Below are positions 34,962-43,461 of a stretch of 64,000 nt of DNA, piece after piece. The position numbers and the translations under genes were made by a program. Source of the stretch: Chryseobacterium balustinum. Lineage in GTDB: Bacteria > Bacteroidota > Bacteroidia > Flavobacteriales > Weeksellaceae. The stretch spans positions 124,001-188,000 of the forward strand of contig NZ_FUZE01000007.1 of NCBI RefSeq assembly GCF_900168205.1, in the 5' to 3' direction. Below the pieces are notes generated by a model. It was not told where the DNA came from, searched no databases, and saw nothing but the letters and a program-made list of their open reading frames with translations. Positions within the stretch are counted from its first letter, which is position 1, and each line of letters begins with the position of its first letter.

Positions 34962-37526
34962 ATGAAGAATTACAGGCTAGCAATGTATCTGGGGCTTAGT
35001 TTAGCCTCTCCGGCAGTATTTGCGCAGAAGAAAGATACCGTAAAAACCGACAAAGAAAAATCTGCTAAAACAGATACTTCCTCAAAAAAAACAAAAAAAA
35101 TTGATGAATTGATCAAAAAAGGGACTTATAAAAAAGGTCTTTTTAATACAATTCAGGTAAAAACAGATATCTACTTTGAAATTCCGGACAGCTTAATCGG
35201 ACGTCAGTTTTTGGTAGTTAATAAGCTATCACAAGTTCCGATGCAGGTAAATGAAGCCGGATTAAATAAAGGAATGAATTATGAAAATAAAGTAATTTCT
35301 TTTCACCGTGATTATGTAGCTAAAAAGATATGGGTTAAAACAGTAATTCCACAAGTATCATCTCCCAAAAATGATGTGATTACAAGATCTGTTAAAGATA
35401 ATTTTTCAGAATCTGTGATTGAAGTTTTTGATATTGAGGCACAAAACAGCGATTCTACTTCGGTAGCAATCAAAGTAAACAAAGTTTTTGACGGAAACCA
35501 AAAAAGCTTTAATGATGTTTTGGCAAATGTAGGTCTTGGAGGTTCGGTAAAATCAAATCTTTCTTATATTGAAAACGTAAAAACATTCCCTAAGAATCTT
35601 GTCGTTAAATCTCAATTGACTACATCGGTGAATGAAGGAGGAGTAGATTTGCCTGTAACATTGGGTGTTACGAGTAATATTGTATTGCTTTCTAAAGTGC
35701 CGATGAATTCCAGAACCGATGATCCTAGAGTTGGTTTTTTCAGTGAAAAACATTGGGCATTCAATGACCGTCAACAAAGAATGGATGAAAAACGTTTCAT
35801 TACAAGATGGCGTTTGGAACCTAAAGATGAAGATAAAGAAAAGTATCTGAGAGGAGAATTGGTAGAGCCTAAAAAACCTATCGTTTATTATATTGACCCT
35901 GCAACTCCGATCCAATGGCGTAAAAAAATCATCGCTGGAGTTTACGATTGGCAAACTGCTTTTGAAAAGGCAGGTTTCAAAAATGCCGTTATCGCAAAAA
36001 TGCCGGACGAAAATGATAAAGATTTTGATATTGATGATGTAAGATATTCGGTGATTACCTATGCTGCGTCACCAAAATCTAATGCAATGGGACCTTCTGT
36101 GGTAGATCCAAGAAGTGGTGAGATCATTGAATCTGATATTATTTGGTGGCATAACGTAATGACCTCTCTTCAGGAATGGATGAGAATTCAGACCGGACCG
36201 ATTGATCCAAAAGCGAGAGGAAATGTGTTTAGTGATGAACATATGGGTGAAGCGATTCGTTTTGTTTCTTCTCATGAAGTAGGGCATACATTTGGATTGA
36301 AGCATAATATGGGTTCTTCATTTGCTTTTCCGGTAGAATCATTGCGTTCAAAAGAATTTACAGATGAAATGGGAGGTACAGCACCTTCGATTATGGATTA
36401 TGCTCGTTATAATTATGTAGCACAACCTGAAGATGGTGTTACTGCAATCACTCCGAAAATTGGAACTTATGATAAATATGCTATTGAATGGGGTTACCGT
36501 TGGTATCCTGATGCAGTATCTGAGAAAAATGCACTGAGAAATTTAATAGAAAAACATCAGGATGATCCTATGTATTTTTATGGTGAACAGCAAAGTTATT
36601 TAGAAACTATTGATCCTCGTTCACAATCCGAAGATTTAGGTGATGATGCGATGAAGGCCAGCGAATATGGAATGAAAAACCTAAAGATCGTTATCGATAA
36701 TCTTTTAAAATGGACTTATGAAGATGGAAAAAGCTATACCGATGCAGGTAAACTGTATTTAGGAGCGATCGGGCAATGGGATCTCTATTCGGGTCATGTA
36801 ATGGCAAATGTGGGAGGTGTTTATTTGGATAACACTGTTTTTGGAAGTAAGAAAAAAGCTTACGAAGCAGTTCCTGCTGAAACGCAGAAAAGAGCGGTTG
36901 ATTATTTAATTAAAAACTCGATAAACCTTCCGGAATGGTTGTTTTTTAATCCAATCACTGAGAAAACCTATCCTATTAAAAATTCTCCGATGGGACCATT
37001 CGAGCAGACTCCTTACAATTTAGCAAGAGGAATGCAGTATGGTAATCTCTATTCATTATTTATGGATGACCGTTTGTTGAGAATGCTTGAGAACGAGTTG
37101 AAACATCAGGTTTCAGGTTCTAAAGAAGAAATTTATACTGTTGAGAATTTATTCGATCAGGTGAGAGGTTCAATTTTCAATAAAAAAGGAAGTTTGACAA
37201 TTCTTGAAAAGATGACGCAGAAAAACTATGTAGATGCTTTGATCGTTTCGGTAAATAAATTATTTGAAAAAACTGCTGTAAAAGCAATTAAAACAGATAA
37301 AACGTTGAATATTCCGATGATCTGTAACTTCCAGGAAGAAGCTCAAAATCTTAGGAATATTAATTATTCATCTATGAAAAGAGTATCTGAAGTTACTACT
37401 TACAAAAGAGCAGAGCTACAGAATGTGTTGAATTTATTGAATAAAAGTAAAAACAAAGGAGATGATGCCTCTAAGGCTCATTATGCTGACTTAATCATCC
37501 GTATTAAAGAGGCTTTAAACAAGTAA
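34962..37526 (+). CDS. secreted zinc-dependent metalloprotease (DUF5117/DUF5118 family)
   Basis: A protein of 854 residues from ATG 34962, which gives a clean signal peptide (MKNYRLAMYLGLSLASPAVFAQ). A Lys/Thr-rich linker follows. The zinc site HEVGHTFGLKH (residue about 438 on) is the HExxHxxGxxH motif of metzincins. Beyond it lies 'MDYARYNYVAQPEDG', with a Met-turn-like MDY. Large Bacteroidota proteases of this kind are usually found with SusC/SusD partners. SusC starts 6 bp later, so the three genes are one operon for use of proteins or peptides at the cell surface. Confidence 0.88.
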   Translation: MKNYRLAMYLGLSLASPAVFAQKKDTVKTDKEKSAKTDTSSKKTKKIDELIKKGTYKKGLFNTIQVKTDIYFEIPDSLIGRQFLVVNKLSQVPMQVNEAGLNKGMNYENKVISFHRDYVAKKIWVKTVIPQVSSPKNDVITRSVKDNFSESVIEVFDIEAQNSDSTSVAIKVNKVFDGNQKSFNDVLANVGLGGSVKSNLSYIENVKTFPKNLVVKSQLTTSVNEGGVDLPVTLGVTSNIVLLSKVPMNSRTDDPRVGFFSEKHWAFNDRQQRMDEKRFITRWRLEPKDEDKEKYLRGELVEPKKPIVYYIDPATPIQWRKKIIAGVYDWQTAFEKAGFKNAVIAKMPDENDKDFDIDDVRYSVITYAASPKSNAMGPSVVDPRSGEIIESDIIWWHNVMTSLQEWMRIQTGPIDPKARGNVFSDEHMGEAIRFVSSHEVGHTFGLKHNMGSSFAFPVESLRSKEFTDEMGGTAPSIMDYARYNYVAQPEDGVTAITPKIGTYDKYAIEWGYRWYPDAVSEKNALRNLIEKHQDDPMYFYGEQQSYLETIDPRSQSEDLGDDAMKASEYGMKNLKIVIDNLLKWTYEDGKSYTDAGKLYLGAIGQWDLYSGHVMANVGGVYLDNTVFGSKKKAYEAVPAETQKRAVDYLIKNSINLPEWLFFNPITEKTYPIKNSPMGPFEQTPYNLARGMQYGNLYSLFMDDRLLRMLENELKHQVSGSKEEIYTVENLFDQVRGSIFNKKGSLTILEKMTQKNYVDALIVSVNKLFEKTAVKAIKTDKTLNIPMICNFQEEAQNLRNINYSSMKRVSEVTTYKRAELQNVLNLLNKSKNKGDDASKAHYADLIIRIKEALNK

Positions 37527-37532
37527 TCAGTT

Positions 37533-40500
37533 ATGAAAAAAGCATTTATACTTTTACCTCTTTTGGCGGCTCAGATTGCATTAGCCCAGGAAAAGAAAAC
37601 CATTACCGGAAAAATTGATGACGGAGATACTTCAAGAGTAATTGCAGGAGCATCTATAAAAATTGAAACACAGTCTGTTTCTACAAAAACCAATCAAACC
37701 GGAATTATTGAAAGCGTTTCTATCGGAACGATCACAGATAAGAACGGAAATTATACTTTAGAGATCCCTGCAGATACAAGGTCTGTAACGGTAAGTTATC
37801 TTGGATATGAACCTAAAATAATTCAGATCTACGAAGGGCAAACGAGTTACAATATTACTTTGATTCCTGTTGTAAGTGACAATATTCCAGAAAAAAATAA
37901 TATTCAGGAAGTAATTATCACCGGATATCAGAAAATTGAAAAACGTAAGCAAACTTCCGCTGTAACTACAGTGAAGATGAACGATATTCAGCAAGCCGGT
38001 GTTGCCAGTGTAGATCAATTATTGGCAGGACAAATTGCCGGAGTTGCCGTTACGCCGGAAACAGGAGCTCCCGGAAGTCCGGCAAAAATCAGAATTCGTG
38101 GTACAGCTTCTCTTTCTGGACCTCAAGATCCGCTTTGGGTAATTGATGGTCTTCCGTTGGAAGGAAATGATGTGCCTAATTTTAGTGATAAAGATAATAT
38201 CGATCAGCTTCAAAACTTCTCTATTGCCGGATTAAATCCAAATGATATTGAAGATATTACCATTCTAAAAGATGCTGCTGCTACAGCTATTTATGGAGCA
38301 AGAGCGGCGAATGGAGTAATTTCTATTACCACCAAAAAAGGAAAAAAAGGAAGTTTAAGAGTTAATTTCTCAGTAGATACTTTTATTACTGCGCGTCCGG
38401 ATTTTGGTAAACTTAATCTTTTAAATGCTTCTGAAAAAGTAGATTTAGAATTAATGCTTGCCAACCGTACCGACTTAACGTATCGTACCGACAAAGGGGA
38501 AGTGATGAGAATCTTAACTCAAAACGGACAGCTTGATGCGTATAGAAACGGAGGTTTAGGAGCTTTAAATATGTTGACACGTCAGCAAATCGATGGTTTA
38601 AGAAACAGCAATACAGATTGGGGAAAATTATTGTATCAAAATGCAATTAATAAGCAATATGGAGTAAGTGTTTCCGGAGGTAGTGATCGTTCAGATTATT
38701 ATTTCTCTTTAGGATATTATGATGAAGAAGGGACAACGATTGGTACCGGTTTTGAGCGTTATAATTTGACGTTGAAAAACAATTATAAAATCAATGATAA
38801 GCTTAATTTTGGAGTCTCGGTTTTTGGTACACAAAGTGAGAGAACATCATTTGTTACAGATGCTGATGCTTCTATCAGCCCGATCAACTATTCAAGAAAT
38901 GCCAATCCTTATTTGAGTCCTTACAATGCAGATGGAAGCTACAGATATGATCAGGATATTGATGGTTTTGAAGACAGATATATTCCTTTCAACTTTTTAG
39001 AAGAAAGAGAAAATACAAGCTATACACTGAAAAATCAGTCATTAAAAGCTATTTTCGATTTAGATTATAAATTAGCAAAAGGCCTGAAACTGACTTCACA
39101 GTTGGGTCTTCAGTATGACGGTAATAAGACAGAGAAATTTGCAGCCGAGAATACCTATTTCACAAGAAAGATGAGAGAAGGCACACGTTATTATAAAGAT
39201 GGCGCATACCGTTATTTTTTACCTGATGGTGGAGTAAAACAAAATTGGGATAATAATTTCTACCAATACAACTGGAAATTGCAGGGAAGCTACAGCACAA
39301 AAATTAATTTGGTACACGAGATTGATTTGATGGCGGGAACTGAACTTCGTAAAACAGAAGATAATACAACGGTTACAAGAGCTTTCGGGTATGATTCTGT
39401 AACAAGAAGATCAACTGCAATTGTTTTCCCAAGTTCGAATTTTGCCGCTGAAAGAAAGTACGAAACTTATAGAGAAATGCCTCCGATTGAGAATGCATAT
39501 GCTTCAATGTTTGCAACGGCTTCATATACTTACGATCAGAAATATACATTCTTCGGAAGTGTAAGATATGACGGAACCAATTTATTTGGAGTGAATAAAA
39601 AGTACAAATATCTTCCAATTTGGGCGGTCTCTGGTTCTTGGTTGGTGTCGAAAGAAGATTTTATGAAGAATCTTTCTGCTATTTCTAACTTTAGATTAAG
39701 AGCTTCTTATGGTTTGCAGGGAAATATAGACCGTAATACGTCACCGTTTTTTATTGGTGAATACAGCGATTCAACGATTCTTCCGGGTGGAAAAGAAAAT
39801 ATTATTAATGTGATAAGTCCTCCAAACGATAAACTTCGTTGGGAAAAAACGACTAACGTTAATTTTGGACTTGATTTAGGCGTTTTCAATAACCGTATCA
39901 ATCTTACTGCTGATGTTTACAACAGAAAAGGAACAGATATGATCAGTATGAAAGAAACTCCATTGGAAACCGGATTTGAATATACGATGATGAACTGGGG
40001 AAGCTTAACCAACAAGGGATTTGAATTGGCGGTATCTACCAAAAACATCAACAAAGATAATTTCAAATGGTCAACTACGATCAATTTTGCACATAATAAG
40101 AGTAATGTCCTTAGCGAGCAGCCTCGTGACAATGCATTGCTTCCGTCAAGAGAAGGTCTTCCGGTAAACGCTGTTTTTGCTTTGAAAACGGCAGGAATAG
40201 ACGAAAACGGAAACCCAATGTTTTGGAAAGGAAATGAAAAAGTGAAAATAGAAGATTTCTTCGCATTATATGATGTATATGCAGATTTCCTTCCGGGTCA
40301 ATTGGTAGATTCTAAACTATCAAATGCAGAACTGAGAAGTCTTTTTACTTATGTTGGCGACAGAGATCCGAAGTTTACAGGAGGTATTATCAACACCTTT
40401 AAAATCAGTAATTTTGACTTTACGGTTTCGGCTACTTTTAATATAAAGCAAACGGTAATGCAAACACCTTCTTACCGTGGAATGGAGCTGGATAGAGGAA

Positions 40501-40874
40501 GAAATTACACCAAAGACATCTATAACGCAGGTGGTTCACTTCCTGGAATTACAAGTCCGGATATGGAAACCAATCCTGGTTGGATGGGGAATAAATGGCT
40601 TTCTGATAACCGTTCTAATGCTTACAGTCTTCTTGATATTTGGGCAAAAGAGATCAGTTATTTAAGAATCAGCAGCATTCGTTTGGGATATACTTTGCCT
40701 AAAGAATTTACAAGCCCGATGGGAATTAGTGCTTTGAGACTAAGTGTAGAAGGACGTAACCTGTTTGTATTCAGTAATGGATATAAAGGGTATTTCGATC
40801 CGGAAACCTATGGTAACATCTATGCACAGCCTATCACAAAATCGGTTACAGTAGGATTTAATGTTTCTTTTTAA
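37533..40874 (+). CDS. SusC/RagA-type TonB-dependent outer-membrane transporter
   Basis: A 1113-residue outer-membrane importer. It has a signal peptide (MKKAFILLPLLAAQIALAQ), an N-terminal carboxypeptidase-regulatory-like domain ('GNYTLEIPADTRSVTVSYLGYEPK'), a TonB box-like 'IQEVIITGYQ', a plug with 'GAPGSPAKIRIRGTASLSGPQDPLWVIDG' in parts, and a barrel ending in 'SVTVGFNVSF'. The RagA/SusC signature 'ILKDAAATAIYGARAANGVI' in pieces is present at about 245-265. With the SusD-like lid gene 12 bp downstream and the protease upstream, a peptide is a more likely cargo than a glycan. Confidence 0.93.
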   Translation: MKKAFILLPLLAAQIALAQEKKTITGKIDDGDTSRVIAGASIKIETQSVSTKTNQTGIIESVSIGTITDKNGNYTLEIPADTRSVTVSYLGYEPKIIQIYEGQTSYNITLIPVVSDNIPEKNNIQEVIITGYQKIEKRKQTSAVTTVKMNDIQQAGVASVDQLLAGQIAGVAVTPETGAPGSPAKIRIRGTASLSGPQDPLWVIDGLPLEGNDVPNFSDKDNIDQLQNFSIAGLNPNDIEDITILKDAAATAIYGARAANGVISITTKKGKKGSLRVNFSVDTFITARPDFGKLNLLNASEKVDLELMLANRTDLTYRTDKGEVMRILTQNGQLDAYRNGGLGALNMLTRQQIDGLRNSNTDWGKLLYQNAINKQYGVSVSGGSDRSDYYFSLGYYDEEGTTIGTGFERYNLTLKNNYKINDKLNFGVSVFGTQSERTSFVTDADASISPINYSRNANPYLSPYNADGSYRYDQDIDGFEDRYIPFNFLEERENTSYTLKNQSLKAIFDLDYKLAKGLKLTSQLGLQYDGNKTEKFAAENTYFTRKMREGTRYYKDGAYRYFLPDGGVKQNWDNNFYQYNWKLQGSYSTKINLVHEIDLMAGTELRKTEDNTTVTRAFGYDSVTRRSTAIVFPSSNFAAERKYETYREMPPIENAYASMFATASYTYDQKYTFFGSVRYDGTNLFGVNKKYKYLPIWAVSGSWLVSKEDFMKNLSAISNFRLRASYGLQGNIDRNTSPFFIGEYSDSTILPGGKENIINVISPPNDKLRWEKTTNVNFGLDLGVFNNRINLTADVYNRKGTDMISMKETPLETGFEYTMMNWGSLTNKGFELAVSTKNINKDNFKWSTTINFAHNKSNVLSEQPRDNALLPSREGLPVNAVFALKTAGIDENGNPMFWKGNEKVKIEDFFALYDVYADFLPGQLVDSKLSNAELRSLFTYVGDRDPKFTGGIINTFKISNFDFTVSATFNIKQTVMQTPSYRGMELDRGRNYTKDIYNAGGSLPGITSPDMETNPGWMGNKWLSDNRSNAYSLLDIWAKEISYLRISSIRLGYTLPKEFTSPMGISALRLSVEGRNLFVFSNGYKGYFDPETYGNIYAQPITKSVTVGFNVSF

Positions 40875-40886
40875 AATTTAAAAAAC

Positions 40887-42206
40887 ATGAGAAAATTTAC
40901 AACATTCATTGCGGTTGCAGTACTAAGTTTTTCCAGTATAGGATGCGATCGTTTTTTAGATATACAGCCGGAAGGGAAGATTATTCCTGTTACTGCTGAA
41001 GATTACCGTAAAGTATTGACTTCTGCGTATTCAAAATATCCTATTCACAGATCTTTGGTTGCTCTTCGTACCGATGAGCTCAATGTAGATGAAAATACAA
41101 GTGATTTCATCGCTTACCGTGAAATCGCAATGTGGAAAGATAGCAATAACGACCAATCAACGATTGAGTTTCCTTGGGTAAGTTTTTATTCAGTAGTTTT
41201 TTATCTGAATCAGATCATCAACGAAGGAAGCAAAACAATGACCGATTCTCCGGAAAAACAGCAGATTTTGGCAGAAGCTTATGCACTTCGTGCGTATGTT
41301 TATTTTGATATGGTCAATTTATATGGTAAGCCATACAACGCAGCTACAGCATCTCAGGATAGAGGAGTTCCTATCAATTTGGAAATCGATCTTGAGCAGG
41401 TTTTAAAACCTTCAAGCGTGCAGGAAGTTTATGATCAGGTGCATGCAGATATTAAAAAAGCTGACGACATGATGGTAGAGCAGAAGCAGACTTCTCCTAT
41501 CAATTATAGATTTTCTAAAGTTTCTTTATTGGCTTTTCAGGCAAGAACGGCTCTTTATCAAGGAGATTGGAATAAAGCTTTGGATTATTCAGATCAGGCA
41601 TTAGCGATCAAAGGAGAGTTGAGCAATTTAAATACATCTAGTCAGGCTCCTAACCATTTTACTTCGGTAGAATCGATTATGGCTTTAGATAATGCTTTCA
41701 ACAGTGCCGTGCAGAATTTATCGTTTGCTTCTTCAGATCTTATTTCAAAATATAATACAGCTACAGACAAAAGATTTGGAATTTATTTTGAAAAAAATGG
41801 CAGCAAATATAAAGTGATTAAAGGAGGAAGTTCAGATTTCAGAGTGTCTTTCAGAACCTCAGAATTATACTTTATAAAATCTGAAGTTTTGGTGAAATTA
41901 AACAGATTGGATGAAGCTAAAGAAGCCTTGCTAAAAGTTTTGAAAAACAGATACACTCCAACCGGATTTACATCTATTCAGGCTGAGGTAAATGTAATGA
42001 ACGCTACAGAATTCATGAGTTTCATGATGGATGAGAGATTCAGAGAATTTGCGTTGGAAGGGCAGCGTTGGTTTGATTTAAGAAGATTAAATCAGAAAAA
42101 AATCATTCATAACATCAACGGACAGGAATATATTCTTCAGCAAAACGACGTAAGGTATACGATAGAGTTTCCGAAAAGTGCTAAAAAGAACAATCCGTAC
42201 TTATAA
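40887..42206 (+). CDS. SusD/RagB-type surface lipoprotein
   Basis: A 439-residue substrate-binding lid for the SusC barrel. Lipoprotein signal with lipobox SSIGC (Cys20), then 'DRFLDIQPEGKIIPVTAEDY', the usual SusD beginning. TPR-like helices include 'LAEAYALRAYVYFDMVNLYGKPY' and the C-terminal 'FMMDERFREFALEGQRWFDLRRLN', the SusD family marker. It follows SusC by 12 bp and a terminator lies about 30 bp after its stop. The RagB-like pairing with a protease supports peptide binding. Confidence 0.92.
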   Translation: MRKFTTFIAVAVLSFSSIGCDRFLDIQPEGKIIPVTAEDYRKVLTSAYSKYPIHRSLVALRTDELNVDENTSDFIAYREIAMWKDSNNDQSTIEFPWVSFYSVVFYLNQIINEGSKTMTDSPEKQQILAEAYALRAYVYFDMVNLYGKPYNAATASQDRGVPINLEIDLEQVLKPSSVQEVYDQVHADIKKADDMMVEQKQTSPINYRFSKVSLLAFQARTALYQGDWNKALDYSDQALAIKGELSNLNTSSQAPNHFTSVESIMALDNAFNSAVQNLSFASSDLISKYNTATDKRFGIYFEKNGSKYKVIKGGSSDFRVSFRTSELYFIKSEVLVKLNRLDEAKEALLKVLKNRYTPTGFTSIQAEVNVMNATEFMSFMMDERFREFALEGQRWFDLRRLNQKKIIHNINGQEYILQQNDVRYTIEFPKSAKKNNPYL

Positions 42207-42234
42207 AAATTTAACATTCATATTAACAACCCCG

Positions 42235-42270
42235 AAACCGCTTGAGCTTAATTGTTTTAGCGGTTTTTTT
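42235..42270 (+). terminator. intrinsic terminator of the SusC/SusD operon
   Basis: AAACCGCT (42235-42242) pairs with AGCGGTTT (42259-42266), followed by a T-run to 42270. It also covers the first codons of an in-frame upstream extension of the next ORF, which confirms that this extension is not translated. Confidence 0.8.
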
Positions 42271-42271
42271 G

Positions 42272-42279
42272 TATTTTTG
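42272..42279 (+). promoter_or_regulatory. -7 promoter element of the LytTR regulator gene
   Basis: TATTTTTG matches TAnnTTTG and lies only 7 nt before the ATG at 42287. The predicted transcript is leaderless or nearly so. It begins immediately after the preceding terminator. Confidence 0.55.
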
Positions 42280-42286
42280 CAATATT

Positions 42287-43051
42287 ATGAAAATTGCAAT
42301 CATAGAAGATGAATTATTGGCAGTTAACTATCTGAAAGATCTTTTAGATAAACAAAGCATCATTCCTGTTACAGAAATGGTGATTCTTCGTTCAAAAAAG
42401 CAGGCCATAGATTTTTTTGAAAATGATTCCGCAGACCTTATCTTTATGGATATTCATCTTGGTGACGGCATGAGTCTCGAAATTTTCGAACAGGTTGAGC
42501 TTTTCACACCAATTATTTTCATTACTGCTTTTGATGAATATGCGATGCGCGTTTTCAAACATTTTACGATTGATTATCTATTGAAACCCTTTGAAGAAGA
42601 AGATTTGCATAAAGCATTACAAAAATTTAATTCTATAAGAGATAATTTCGATCCTGAACCTGTCCTGAAGTCTATTTCTTCATTATATAAAGCTAATGAT
42701 TCCGAAAAAATGAAGCATTTTATGGTGACAGACGGTAATAAAATCAGGTCAGTAGATGAAAAAGAAACGGCTTATTTTTTTGCCTCCGGTAAATATCTTT
42801 TTTTAACAACGACTGATAACCGAACTTACATTTATGATGATACGATTAAAGATATCATCTCCAGACTAAACTCACAGCTTTTTTTTAAGATTAATCGTAA
42901 ATTCATTATTAATAAAAAAGCAATCGTTGAAATCATAAAGCATTCTAGCCAAAAAATTGAATTAAAACTTTCTCCTGCTCCTGAAATTAATTCAGATGTA
43001 TTTGTAAGTAAAAGACAAATTGCAGATTTCTTATACTGGATGACAAATTAA
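42287..43051 (+). CDS. LytTR-family response regulator
   Basis: A 254-residue two-component regulator. I chose ATG 42287 (MKIAIIEDELLAVNYL): the frame upstream to 42242 runs through a terminator. The receiver has the acidic pair Glu-Asp at 7-8, phosphoacceptor Asp55 (LIFMDIHLGDG), Thr in 'IIFITAFDEYA' and Lys in 'DYLLKPFE'. The C-terminal LytTR DNA-binding domain spans about 145-254 ('FFKINRKFIINKKAI', 'VFVSKRQIADFLYWM'). The partner should be the LytS-type kinase at 33257, although 7.4 kb separates them. It probably controls the protease-SusC-SusD genes in between. Confidence 0.9.
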   Translation: MKIAIIEDELLAVNYLKDLLDKQSIIPVTEMVILRSKKQAIDFFENDSADLIFMDIHLGDGMSLEIFEQVELFTPIIFITAFDEYAMRVFKHFTIDYLLKPFEEEDLHKALQKFNSIRDNFDPEPVLKSISSLYKANDSEKMKHFMVTDGNKIRSVDEKETAYFFASGKYLFLTTTDNRTYIYDDTIKDIISRLNSQLFFKINRKFIINKKAIVEIIKHSSQKIELKLSPAPEINSDVFVSKRQIADFLYWMTN

Positions 43052-43234
43052 TCTTAAAAGAGGTATTTTTTTTACGACAACAATATTTTAAATCATCATC
43101 TGGTTTAAAGTTTCAAAACATTACTTGTATCTACTATTATATCCATTATTTTGGGGTTTATTCAGACCAGAAAAATATGATCTTAAATTATAATAATCCT
43201 TCTAAATTTTTGGTTAAAAAAGCAATCTTCTTAA

Positions 43235-43268
43235 TTTGTTTTTAAAATAAATTAGAGCTTTAAGTTTG
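43235..43268 (+). promoter_or_regulatory. probable promoter of ompA-like gene with long leader
   Basis: TTTG (43235-43238) and TAAGTTTG (43261-43268) fit the Bacteroidota pattern with a spacer of 22, slightly long. This would give a leader of about 185 nt before the ATG at 43462, containing two hairpins. The 43052-43234 stretch upstream shows no other feature. Confidence 0.4.
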
Positions 43269-43366
43269 CTGGCCATCAGTTGTTTACGAATTAAATGACA
43301 AATTATAGTACATCAATTTTCTTTTTTGGTACAGTAATTGAAAGTAAGATAGTACAGCTGAAACCC

Positions 43367-43441
43367 GCACTGGCAAGTGCATTGGGAAAATGGATAAGTT
43401 TTTAAGGGTGAATTAACCCTACACTTATCACACTTTTTTTT
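43367..43441 (+). promoter_or_regulatory. structured leader upstream of the OmpA-family gene, with a terminator-like hairpin
   Basis: A short hairpin GCACT-GGCA-AGTGC (43367-43380) is followed by a compound one. Its outer stem is GATAAGT/ACTTATC (43393-43399 with 43423-43429) and its inner stem AGGGT/ACCCT around GAATTA. Eight T follow (43434-43441). The second looks like an intrinsic terminator only 20 nt before the ATG. It could attenuate the gene, end a small RNA or stabilise the leader. I do not match it to a named riboswitch. Confidence 0.5.
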
Positions 43442-43461
43442 AAAATAAATTAAAATTTTAT

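Noticed and set aside
42242..42286. Upstream extension of the LytTR gene (15 codons)
   Set aside because: The extension runs through the SusD terminator and promoter box, and the family N-terminus begins at the ATG 42287.
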